From Castellaniella sp034007085 (GTDB lineage Bacteria > Pseudomonadota > Gammaproteobacteria > Burkholderiales > Burkholderiaceae_B): a stretch of DNA of 10,758 nt. The notes beneath the pieces were generated by a model that was given only the letters and a program-made list of their open reading frames with translations, was not told where the DNA came from and did not search any database. The position numbers were made by a program, and so were the translations under genes. Location: positions 1-10,758 of the forward strand of contig NZ_JAVERO010000071.1 of the NCBI RefSeq assembly GCF_034007085.1, read 5' to 3'. Positions 1 through 6,306 of the stretch are shown here, one piece after another (positions within the stretch are counted from its first letter, which is position 1; each line of letters opens with the position of its first letter).

Positions 1-452
1 TTATTAACAACATCTTTATTTAACTTATGCGTTAGACCTTTTAATGCTAAATTTGGATTAAAGAAAATTGATCCATCTTCATAACGAATAAGTATATTTT
101 TCTCAATCAATGATTTATATATAGTGCTAACGTGGGCTTTTGCTATTCCTGATTTTTGGGAAATTGCCTTTTGTGTAATGTTTAATTGATTTCCGTAAGA
201 CATTTTATTCAATATGGCAAAAATAACTTTAATCTCTCTTTGTGTTAGATTGTATTTAATCATCACTTCGTTAAAGTTATCTACAAAGAATAAAACAAAT
301 TCATTTTTAATAGATACCTTCGGTGCTCTTTCAATATAAACTTTCGCATTAACCTGTTTGATGTCTTTAAACTCATCATTATCATCTAACTTTTCTATGT
401 CAGTAGCAAACCCGGCAAAATTATCATTAGTTGTATTTTGTATAGTATTCAT
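1..452 (-). CDS. RepL-like plasmid replication protein, partial (C-terminus beyond the window)
   Basis: The leftward frame begins with ATG at 452-450 and runs open for 150 codons off the left edge. The protein starts MNTIQNTTNDNFAGF. An acidic, probably flexible N-terminal 35 residues precede a winged-helix region at about residues 55-140. There, NITQKAISQKSGIAKAHVST looks like a helix-turn-helix and is followed by a wing (LIRYEDGSIFFNPNLALKG). The NP-x-L-x-x-(K/R)G ending resembles the RepL family of small rolling-circle or theta plasmids, first known from Firmicutes and also found in Gram-negatives. Such proteins bind the origin and start plasmid replication. An AAAGGA ribosome site lies about 8 bases before the ATG. 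The promoter and palindromic repeats just upstream support a replication-initiator role. A MarR-type regulator is the main alternative. Codon use is AT-rich, unlike the chromosomal genes. Confidence 0.7.
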   Translation of the reverse strand, partial: MNTIQNTTNDNFAGFATDIEKLDDNDEFKDIKQVNAKVYIERAPKVSIKNEFVLFFVDNFNEVMIKYNLTQREIKVIFAILNKMSYGNQLNITQKAISQKSGIAKAHVSTIYKSLIEKNILIRYEDGSIFFNPNLALKGLTHKLNKDVVN

Positions 453-480
453 TTTTATTATTCCTTTCAGTTTCTAATAT

Positions 481-508
481 AGTATATAAAGTTTCTCAAA
501 AGAATCAA
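481..508 (-). promoter_or_regulatory. predicted promoter of the RepL-like gene
   Basis: On the minus strand a -35 box TTGATT (508-503) and a -10 box TATACT (486-481) are separated by 16 bases, about 30 bases before the ATG at 452. A GTTTC element (491-495, plus strand) lies in the spacer and another (470-474) lies near the likely transcription start. Binding of Rep to the same motif as in the upstream repeats could therefore repress its own promoter. The boxes are seen; the function is inferred. Confidence 0.5.
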
Positions 509-535
509 GTAAATAAAAAATGGAAACTAAAAAAA

Positions 536-599
536 GTTTCTTCTAAAGGAAACTTTGGTTTCTTCTACAGGAAACTATTAAGTTTCTTCTATAGGAAAC
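536..599. repeat. three 18-bp palindromic iteron-like repeats upstream of rep
   Basis: Three copies of GTTTCTTCTAnAGGAAAC occur at 536-553, 558-575 and 582-599, differing only in one central base (A, C, T). Start-to-start distances are 22 and 24 bases, about two helical turns. Each copy is an imperfect palindrome with GTTTC/GAAAC arms. Related half-sites lie at 470-474, 491-495, 523-527 and 701-705. Repeated, phased sites next to a replication gene are typical of Rep-binding iterons at a plasmid origin. They could also be operators for autoregulation. Confidence 0.7.
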
Positions 600-673
600 T
601 ATTTTAGAGCTAAAGCCTTTGTTTATCAGGGTTTTGAGAGTAGTAAGATAGTATATAAAAGAGAGTAAGAGAC

Positions 674-684
674 AAGGAGGTGAT
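674..684 (+). promoter_or_regulatory. near-perfect Shine-Dalgarno sequence without a gene
   Basis: AAGGAGGTGAT is almost fully complementary to the 3' end of 16S rRNA. No ATG, GTG or TTG start lies 5-10 bases downstream. The only overlapping GTG (680-682) would give a 10-codon peptide ending at TAG. It may be the remnant of a lost rightward gene or serve a leader peptide. Confidence 0.3.
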
Positions 685-775
685 TATTAGAGATTTTCAG
701 GAAACTAATTAGTTGTTAATTCACCAATTTAAATTGTTATCTCAACAATAGAGATTTAATTCAGGCGACATTAGC

Positions 776-791
776 GGCCTACGGGCCTTTT
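776..791 (+). terminator. short GC hairpin with TACG tetraloop and T run
   Basis: GGCC, TACG, GGCC (776-787) forms a 4-bp stem closed by a C(UACG)G loop, an unusually stable tetraloop, followed by TTTT (788-791). It stands out in AT-rich surroundings. It could end a small rightward RNA, such as a copy-control antisense RNA, but the stem is short. Confidence 0.25.
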
Positions 792-879
792 CGTCCAAGG
801 ACATTAGAATCCTTACCTTACGGTCTTACTGCTACGCTTGAACTTAATTATTAGTTATTAACCTGGAATTACATACGCT

Positions 880-906
880 CTGTTTTCGCGTCCCGACGCG
901 CCCGCA
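880..906 (-). repeat. left copy of a GC-rich 27-bp inverted repeat
   Basis: Read on the minus strand, this matches 1281-1307 on the plus strand at 23 of 27 positions. The 14-base core (887-900) reads CGCGTCCCGACGCG on the plus strand, itself a near-perfect palindrome, and is identical to the inverted core of the other copy. Such GC-rich blocks are unexpected in this AT-rich sequence. Confidence 0.7.
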
Positions 907-989
907 TCCGTTTTCTCTAAATAAATTATTCTTTCGCTTATGCGATTATAGTTTGTTATTTGAATTAACTAATATTTATTTTAGACAAT

Positions 990-1015
990 AAAAAACCCCT
1001 AACTTTCGTTAGAGG
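990..1015 (-). terminator. leftward Rho-independent terminator, no gene upstream of it
   Basis: On the minus strand CCTCTAAC, loop GAAA and GTTAGGGG form an 8-bp stem (1015-996, one G-T pair) with a GNRA loop, followed by TTTTTT (995-990). This is a good intrinsic terminator for transcripts coming from the right. No intact leftward gene is present between 1016 and the junction, so its gene seems to be missing. Confidence 0.7.
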
Positions 1016-1115
1016 TGATACTTTTCGTATACTTAGGGTATTTATATTATAGTTAATCAGTGGAATTAATCAAACAAAGTAGAGATTAAAACCATTAAAA
1101 ATAGACCATAATTAA

Positions 1116-1307
1116 CTCCCGCTTGGAATATACGTTAAATCTTCTACTTTTCAACCCCCTAAAACAATTGAAGATACTGATAAACAAAGGCTATTAATCA
1201 ATTTTGTTGCTTGCGCAAAAAATAGTAATTTTCAAGCGTTAGCCTATGAGGTCGTAAGACAAGAACATATTTTCGGTACTTGGGGACGCGTCGGGACGCG
1301 GAAATAG
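1116..1307 (+). pseudogene. fragment of a possible WGR-domain protein
   Basis: A 63-codon open frame runs from just after TAA (1113-1115) to TAG (1305-1307). It has no ATG, GTG or TTG start and no ribosome site, so it looks like an internal or 3' gene fragment. The end of the peptide, HIFGTWGRVGTRK, carries the W-G-R-(V/I)-G core of the WGR domain, preceded by NSNFQALAYEVV. That stretch fits the strand before the core in that family. WGR domains normally continue for about 50 more residues, so this one would be truncated right after the core. The truncation point coincides with the right copy of the GC-rich inverted repeat. The same frame continues past the TAG for 29 codons to TGA at 1395-1397 with no recognisable motif. 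The WGR assignment rests on a short motif and may be chance. Confidence 0.35.
1281..1307 (+). repeat. right copy of a GC-rich 27-bp inverted repeat
   Basis: The partner of the repeat at 880-906, in opposite orientation and about 375 bases away. The core CGCGTCGGGACGCG lies at 1287-1300. Composition changes immediately to its right: AT-rich before it, intermediate GC after it. This copy therefore marks the inner boundary of the plasmid-like segment. Confidence 0.7.
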
Positions 1308-1430
1308 TGCGGTAGAACCCCCGGACTGCTACAATGGGTAAATGTTCAGGTAGAGTTTTTTGTAGTTTTCACCCAACACAACTTTCTAACCTGCTGATTT
1401 GCAAGGTAATTTGGCAAGCCGGGAAATAGC

Positions 1431-1446
1431 CCCGTCCGCTCCGCCA
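1431..1446 (+). other. tRNA 3'-end fragment, probable att site (attR-like)
   Basis: CCCGTCCGCTCCGCCA matches the 3' T-stem strand, acceptor strand CCGCTCC, discriminator G and CCA of a bacterial tRNA, most like tRNA-Asp(GUC). No tRNA body is present: the expected 5' acceptor GGAGCGG, anticodon arm and TTC-type T-loop are all absent upstream. The bases before it (GGGAAATAGC) replace the normal T-loop. With the terminator just downstream, it looks like the distal remnant left when an element integrates into a tRNA gene. tRNA-Ser, which can share this acceptor end, is an alternative. Confidence 0.6.
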
Positions 1447-1454
1447 AAGAATCC

Positions 1455-1488
1455 AAGGCCCCGTTGGTTGCGACCAACGGGGCTTTTT
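1455..1488 (+). terminator. strong Rho-independent terminator
   Basis: GCCCCGTTGGT (1458-1468), loop TGCG and ACCAACGGGGC (1473-1483) form a perfect 11-bp stem, followed by TTTTT (1484-1488). It sits 8 bases after the tRNA-like 3' end and probably terminated the original tRNA transcript. It now insulates the GGDEF gene from transcription coming out of the plasmid-like segment. Confidence 0.9.
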
Positions 1489-1510
1489 CTATTCATTCTC
1501 ATTGTCTCCC

Positions 1511-1530
1511 TGGCCAGACTGGTCTGACCA
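1511..1530. promoter_or_regulatory. possible GntR/FadR-family operator
   Basis: TGGCCAGACTGGTCTGACCA is a 20-base inverted repeat with one mismatch. Inside it, TGGTCTGACCA (1520-1530) is a perfect palindrome about a central T and matches the TGGTCnGACCA core bound by FadR-type GntR regulators. It lies about 145 bases before the diguanylate cyclase start, in the only upstream region that gene has. The palindrome is seen; which regulator uses it is inference. Confidence 0.35.
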
Positions 1531-1674
1531 CACCGGACCAAAACCCCGATCTCCACCTGTGGTTTCGGGTTGTTAGCGTGTTGTCCTTTTTCGCGTATCC
1601 ATTAACATGCCTGGGATGGCGACCTGGGCTGTGCATTGGCCTGTCATCACTGTCATACATCTCACAGGGAAGGC

Positions 1675-4575
1675 ATGAGCCCTCACACATCGCGCGGGGT
1701 CTGGCAGGCGGCCAGGAGCACTTTTGGACCGGGGACGGTGTCTGCGGTCTTCTTCTTGCTGATGCTGGCCTTCGTACTGGGCAATGCCGTCATCGTGCAT
1801 TCCCTGCTGTCGCGCTATGACGGCGCGCTGGGCCAGGCCATGACGCTGGATCACATGCGCGCTTCCAGTCAGCAGTTGGCCGTGCGGGCGATGCGCCTGT
1901 CGGATGGTGCGCTGGTGCAGGCCGGGCAGATCAGCCAGGACATGGATTTCATGGATCGCGCCATGCAAGCCCTGGATCAGGGCGGCGTCATCGACGGCCG
2001 CGAGATTCCCGCGCTGACGCATGCATCCGTGCGCGATTTTCTGCCCCGAATCCGGCGTGACTGGGCGATCCTGCGCGGTCGGCTGCAGACCGCGCTGCTG
2101 GGCACTTACGTACGCGACGAGCAAGCATCCGAGACGCAATCCCTGCCGCAGGTCATCCAGCGCCAGTGGGTGGCCGATGACGCCGAAACCTTGCTGGCCA
2201 CACTGGATGCCTGCGCCGATACCCTGATGCCTCTGCTGCTCCAGGGCAAGGACCACGCGCTGTTGATGAGCGGCGGGCTGGTGTTGTTCGATCTGATCGT
2301 GCTGCTGGGCCTGTACCTGTTGTTGCGCCGTCACCTGGTCCGTCCCCTGAGGGAATTGCGGATTGCGTGCCGGGAACTGGTTCGAGGGCATTACGATGTC
2401 CGGGTCGCGTATCGGGGATCGGGCGTATTTGGCCAGGTCGTCCAGGATTTCAATGACGGCATCCGGCAGGTCCATGATCTGTTGGCCAAGATGCGCGAGA
2501 ATCAGGCCGGACTGCTGCGGGCCGATACCATTTTCCAGGGGCTGGCGTCCAATTCCATCGTGGGGATCTTCCTGGTCGAGCAGGACCGGTTCACCTTCGT
2601 CAGCCACAAGATGGCCGAGATCTTCGGCTACGAACCGCACGAGATGATCGATGCCATGACGCTGCTGGGCATCGTCGTCCCGCGTGAACGGTTCCTGATG
2701 GCTGAATCGATCAAGGCCAGCCAGAACCGGCGGGATGGCACACTGCGTTTCGAGCGCCGAGGCCGCCGCAAGGACGGCACGGAGATCGATATCGAGGTAT
2801 TCAGTTCGACGGTGAAAATGGGCGAACAGGTGTCCATCATCGGAATCGTTCAGGACATCACCGAACGCAAGCAGGCGGAATCCTCGGCCCAGCTGGCGGC
2901 CATTGCCTACGAGAACAGCAGCGAGGCCATTGCCATCACGGATTCCGCTGGGGTCGTCATCGACGTCAATCCCGCCTATTCGCGGATGACGGGATTCTGG
3001 CCCGACGAGATCGCGGGCGAATTGTTGCCCTTGCTGCGGCCAGGTCGCCACAACCGTGATTTCTACGATGACATGTGGCACGCCATCAATACGCAGGGCC
3101 GCTGGGAAGGCGAATACTGGGGACAGCGCAAATCGGGCGAGAGCTATGCCGAGCGCGTGGTCATGGACACCGCCTGGAACCATGATGGTTCGATCAATTG
3201 CCGGGTTGCGATGCTCAGTGACGTGACCCAGAAAAAGCAGATCGAAACCCAGATCTGGAACCAGGCGCATCACGACCCCCTGACCGGCCTGCCGAACCGC
3301 CAATATTTCAACGAGCGCCTGCGGGCCGCTGTCCAGTCCGCAGATCGGTCTGGGCAATCCCTGGCGCTGTTGTTCCTGGATCTGGATCTGTTCAAGGAAA
3401 TCAACGACTCCATGGGCCATGCCACGGGGGACCGCCTGCTGATCGAGGTCGCCCGGCGACTGCAGGCCTGTGCGCCCCCTGATGGCTCGTTCGTGGCGCG
3501 TCTCGGGGGGGACGAGTTCGTCATTCTCCTGAGCAACGCTTCCGACAAGGCACACATCGATGACTTGTGCCGTGCCATCCTGGATCGGATCACGCAATCC
3601 TACCGCCTGGGCGGTGACCCCCTACGGGTTTCGGCCAGTCTGGGCGTGGCGCTGTATCCCCAGGACGCCGAGGATGCCGAGGCCCTGATGCGCCATGTGG
3701 ACATGGCCATGTACGTCGCCAAGGCGTCCGGCCGGAACTGCTATCACTATTTCGACCAGAGCATGCGTGAACGCGCGCGCATGCAGCGCGATCTGATGTA
3801 TGCCCTGCCGCAGGCGATCGAGGATTCGCAGTTCTTTCTCCTGTTCCAGCCGATTCATGCCTTCCAGTCGGGGCGCATTGTCCAGGCCGAGGTGCTGCTG
3901 CGCTGGCGGCATCCGGAATTTGGCGTGATCTCTCCTGCGGACTTCATTGCTTTTGCCGAGGAGCGTCAGTTGATCCGTCCGTTGGGCGACTGGGTATTCC
4001 GCGAGGCCATCCACCAGCTGGCCCGCTGGCGCCAGGACCTGGCCCCGGACTTGCGCTTGACGATCAATGTGTCGCCCGCCCAGTTGGGCCTGGGGGATGA
4101 TACTGGCCTGGATGCTGTGTTCGGGCTGTTCGATACGCTGGGTTTGCCGCCGGACTGCCTGGTGCTGGAACTGAGCGAACAGGTGCTGGTGGCCGAGGAT
4201 CCCCAGATGCGGATCCGGCTGCGGGGTCTGCATGATGCCGGCTTGCGATTCAGTGTCGGGGCTGTCTCGATCGGTATGCCGGCCCTGTTGGCGGTGCATG
4301 AAGTGCCGTTCGAGACGCTCAGGCTCGACCGTGCGACGACGGAGCGGTTGCTGGATGGTCAGCATGCTGCCATGGTCTGCGAGGCGCTGATCGCCCTGGC
4401 GCATCGCCTGGGTCTGCGGGTGACCGCCGAGGGCATCGCCAGCCAGATCCAATATGAACTGCTGCGCGATGCGGGCTGTGATGAAGGTCAGGGCTACTGG
4501 TTCGACGAACCCCTGGATCAGGCTGCGTTCGAGCAGCGCCTGCGGGATGAGGCGGGACATAGGGCAGTCCATTGA
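1675..4575 (+). CDS. membrane-anchored PAS-PAS-GGDEF-EAL protein (diguanylate cyclase with degenerate EAL)
   Basis: Predicted cyclic-di-GMP signalling protein of 966 residues. The ATG at 1675 follows AGGGAAGG; a TTG 13 codons earlier is less likely. Layout: membrane helix (about 21-45), helical periplasmic sensor (46-195), membrane helix (196-219), HAMP-like segment (220-275), PAS (283-402), PAS (403-523), GGDEF (528-690), EAL (705-955). The cyclase site is intact: GGDEF at 611-615, preceded by DLDLFKEINDSMGH. The RxxD inhibitory site five residues before GGDEF is absent (PDGS there). In the EAL domain EVL (739-741), INVSPAQ, ELSEQ and AEGI remain. The metal-binding DDFGTG loop is replaced by GAVSIG, with Gly862 and Ala863 in place of both aspartates. 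It is therefore probably a cyclase without feedback inhibition and without phosphodiesterase activity. The gene is monocistronic and convergent with lnt. I see no clear promoter. Confidence 0.9.
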   Translation: MSPHTSRGVWQAARSTFGPGTVSAVFFLLMLAFVLGNAVIVHSLLSRYDGALGQAMTLDHMRASSQQLAVRAMRLSDGALVQAGQISQDMDFMDRAMQALDQGGVIDGREIPALTHASVRDFLPRIRRDWAILRGRLQTALLGTYVRDEQASETQSLPQVIQRQWVADDAETLLATLDACADTLMPLLLQGKDHALLMSGGLVLFDLIVLLGLYLLLRRHLVRPLRELRIACRELVRGHYDVRVAYRGSGVFGQVVQDFNDGIRQVHDLLAKMRENQAGLLRADTIFQGLASNSIVGIFLVEQDRFTFVSHKMAEIFGYEPHEMIDAMTLLGIVVPRERFLMAESIKASQNRRDGTLRFERRGRRKDGTEIDIEVFSSTVKMGEQVSIIGIVQDITERKQAESSAQLAAIAYENSSEAIAITDSAGVVIDVNPAYSRMTGFWPDEIAGELLPLLRPGRHNRDFYDDMWHAINTQGRWEGEYWGQRKSGESYAERVVMDTAWNHDGSINCRVAMLSDVTQKKQIETQIWNQAHHDPLTGLPNRQYFNERLRAAVQSADRSGQSLALLFLDLDLFKEINDSMGHATGDRLLIEVARRLQACAPPDGSFVARLGGDEFVILLSNASDKAHIDDLCRAILDRITQSYRLGGDPLRVSASLGVALYPQDAEDAEALMRHVDMAMYVAKASGRNCYHYFDQSMRERARMQRDLMYALPQAIEDSQFFLLFQPIHAFQSGRIVQAEVLLRWRHPEFGVISPADFIAFAEERQLIRPLGDWVFREAIHQLARWRQDLAPDLRLTINVSPAQLGLGDDTGLDAVFGLFDTLGLPPDCLVLELSEQVLVAEDPQMRIRLRGLHDAGLRFSVGAVSIGMPALLAVHEVPFETLRLDRATTERLLDGQHAAMVCEALIALAHRLGLRVTAEGIASQIQYELLRDAGCDEGQGYWFDEPLDQAAFEQRLRDEAGHRAVH

Positions 4576-4588
4576 GGACTGTCCTATG
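4558..4588. terminator. 13-bp hairpin between convergent genes, stop codon in its loop
   Basis: CATAGGGCAGTCC (4558-4570), loop ATTGA and GGACTGTCCTATG (4576-4588) pair over 13 bases with one G-T pair. The loop contains the TGA stop of the GGDEF-EAL gene. Neither strand has a T run after it, so it is not a classic intrinsic terminator. It may protect mRNA 3' ends or act in both directions for the convergent transcripts ending here. Confidence 0.45.
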
Positions 4589-4644
4589 CCAGACGAATCG
4601 GATCGGCCTGCAAGCCGCGCGTGGGGGGCTGCGGGCCGGGAGTC

Positions 4645-6306
4645 TTACGTGGGGTCTGCTCGCCGCCGGGCCCGGGCGGCCAGCAGCAGGCCCAGCAGCG
4701 TCCAGGCCAGGATGGGCGCATTGCCCCAGCGCACATAGGGCGTCAGTCCCTGGGTCCCCTGGATCTCGGCGTCCAGAATGCCGGGGCGGTTCGGTTCCAG
4801 CAGGCCCAGTACCCGGCCCTGGGCATCGATGGCGGCGGTTGCGCCGGTATTGGTGGCCCGTACCATGGGGCGCGCGGTCTCCAGGGCCCGCATGCGGGAA
4901 ATCCACAAGTGCTGGCGCAGCGCCCAGCTGTCGCCGAACCAGGCCAGGTTGCTCAGGTTTGCCAGGATACTGGCCCCTGGCGCATCGGGTCCGTTGGAGG
5001 CGACGGTGGCGGCGATTTCTTCGCCGAAGGTGTCCTCGTAGCAGATATCGACGGCCAGCAGCTGGTCATCGACCGCCAGCGGCAATTGGTGATCGGCTCC
5101 CCGGTCGAAGTCACCCAGGGGGATCTGCAGCGCGCGCACGAACCAATGGAAACCGGGTGGGACGAACTCGCCGAAAGGCACCAGATGGCGTTTGTCGTAG
5201 CGCCAGTCGTGGTCGGATTGGGGCGAGGCCAGCGCGTGTGGCCGCACGGCGATGGCGCCGTTGGTATAGCGGTCGCCCATCGGTGTGTTGACGTGCAGCG
5301 GCGCGCCCAGCACGAAGGGCGCGTGCATTGATTCACTGGCTTCGCGCCATTGCTGCCAGACGGTCCCGGGTACCTGATCCTGGAAGATGGGCAACACGGT
5401 TTCCGGCAGAATGACCACGGCGGGGCGGTCTGCCTCGCTCTTGGGAGCCAGAGAGGCCAGCTGCTGGATACGGGCCTGGGTGGACAGGAAGCGTTCAGGC
5501 AGGAATTTTTCCGACTGCGGGATGGCGGGCTGGACCAGACGCACCATCACGGGCTTGCCCTGTGGCTGCGACCATTCGATGTGGCTCCAGACGATGCCCA
5601 GCAGGCCGGTCAGCAGCGCCAGGCCGACGACGGCGGCGGCGCTGCGGTCGTAGGCCGTGTCCTTGGCGCGGATCATCAGGGCGACGGCGGCGGCAGAGAA
5701 CGCCGCCAGCCAGGCCAGGCCGTAGACACCGGCCAGCGGCGCCCAGGCGGCGAACATGCCTTCGGCATGTGCATAACCGATGTTCAGCCAGGTGAATCCT
5801 GTGAACAGTGTGCCGCGCAGCCACTCGGACAGCGTCCAGGCCGAAGCCCAGATGACGGCGTTCAGGATCTGGCGCGAGGCGCGTCTTTCGGGCTGTCCAT
5901 GGCCGGCGCACAACCAGGCGGTCAGGGCGCAGGCGCCCGCTGCGTAGATGGCCATCGCGGCGGCGAACAGCAGCAGGGCCAGGATGGCCAGCGGCAGGGG
6001 CAGGCCACCGAATTCGTGCATGCTGATGGTCAGCCAGTACACGCCGATGGAAAACTGGGCCAGGCCGAACAGCCAGCCCAGGCCTGCTGCCCGACGTGGG
6101 CCGGGGGCCTGGAATGTCAGGGCGGCCAGGACGGTCAGCGCGGCGATCTGCACAAAGGGTAGGCTCCAGGCGGGCAGGGGACCGGGCGCAAAGCAAAGCG
6201 CCTGCAGGCCACCGGCCAGCAGTGCTGCCAGAGGGTTGCGCCAGGCGCGCCGGGCAGCGGCCGGGGGCCTGTCTGGCAGCACTGCTGGCGGATGTTCAGG
6301 CGGCAT
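4645..6306 (-). CDS. lnt: apolipoprotein N-acyltransferase Lnt
   Basis: Transfers an acyl chain from phospholipid to the N-terminal cysteine of apolipoproteins, the last step of lipoprotein maturation, in the inner membrane facing the periplasm. At 553 residues it is slightly longer than the E. coli enzyme (about 512). The N-terminal 240 residues carry several hydrophobic helices; the rest is a nitrilase-like domain (about 255-520), followed by a C-terminal membrane helix (about 530-545). The catalytic triad is visible: Glu302 in VILPETVLP, Lys372 in YDKRHLVPFGEF and Cys422 in VDICYEDTFGE. The ATG at 6306 overlaps the corC stop by 11 bases and has no clear ribosome site, so translation is probably coupled. 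It is the last gene of the leftward cluster, ending 69 bases from the convergent GGDEF-EAL gene. Confidence 0.97.
   Translation of the reverse strand: MPPEHPPAVLPDRPPAAARRAWRNPLAALLAGGLQALCFAPGPLPAWSLPFVQIAALTVLAALTFQAPGPRRAAGLGWLFGLAQFSIGVYWLTISMHEFGGLPLPLAILALLLFAAAMAIYAAGACALTAWLCAGHGQPERRASRQILNAVIWASAWTLSEWLRGTLFTGFTWLNIGYAHAEGMFAAWAPLAGVYGLAWLAAFSAAAVALMIRAKDTAYDRSAAAVVGLALLTGLLGIVWSHIEWSQPQGKPVMVRLVQPAIPQSEKFLPERFLSTQARIQQLASLAPKSEADRPAVVILPETVLPIFQDQVPGTVWQQWREASESMHAPFVLGAPLHVNTPMGDRYTNGAIAVRPHALASPQSDHDWRYDKRHLVPFGEFVPPGFHWFVRALQIPLGDFDRGADHQLPLAVDDQLLAVDICYEDTFGEEIAATVASNGPDAPGASILANLSNLAWFGDSWALRQHLWISRMRALETARPMVRATNTGATAAIDAQGRVLGLLEPNRPGILDAEIQGTQGLTPYVRWGNAPILAWTLLGLLLAARARRRADPT

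Larger units (their letters stand above)
603..1115. other. AT-rich non-coding stretch of the plasmid-like segment
   Basis: No convincing protein gene is seen on either strand; all frames are broken by frequent stops. The stretch holds an orphan Shine-Dalgarno sequence (674-684), a short UNCG-type hairpin (776-791), one arm of the GC-rich inverted repeat (880-906) and a leftward terminator (990-1015). The direct repeat TAGTATATAAA at 649-659 duplicates the rep promoter sequence at 480-490. The octamer GACATTAG occurs at 767-774 and 800-807. It may contain the origin, a countertranscript RNA, or simply degraded plasmid sequence. Confidence 0.5.
1..1446. mobile_element. right end of a putative integrated plasmid or integrative element
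   Basis: Positions 1-1307 are strongly AT-rich, while everything right of 1447 is GC-rich chromosome. The segment carries a plasmid-type replication gene with iteron-like repeats. It ends at a 16-base piece identical to the 3' end of a typical tRNA-Asp gene, followed by a terminator that would naturally belong to that tRNA. Tyrosine-recombinase elements commonly integrate in tRNA 3' ends and leave such a fragment at the distal junction. No integrase gene is visible in the window, and the left end lies outside it. The alternative is an assembly chimera joining a small plasmid to a chromosomal contig. The element call is an inference. Confidence 0.45.

Noticed and set aside
536..599. CRISPR array
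   Set aside because: The 18-base palindromes are separated by only 4 and 6 bases, far too short for spacers, and they lie next to a replication gene.
1308..1397. 29-codon frame after the TAG, possible end of an integrase
   Set aside because: No tyrosine-recombinase motif (R-H-R-Y) or other family signature is visible, so no function can be supported.
1308..1446. A complete tRNA or tmRNA ending at the CCA
   Set aside because: The 5' acceptor strand, anticodon arm and TTC-type T-loop are missing. The tmRNA-type ACCA end is also absent. Only the 3' terminal 16 bases fit a tRNA.
1464..1820. 118-codon rightward frame before the GGDEF gene
   Set aside because: It starts inside the stem of the terminator at 1455-1488, has no ribosome site and overlaps the start of the real gene in another frame.
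1573..3597. 674-codon leftward open frame opposite the GGDEF-EAL gene
   Set aside because: Shadow of a high-GC gene: no domain similarity, low-complexity Gln/His/Asp-rich product, and the opposite strand codes for a clear multi-domain protein.
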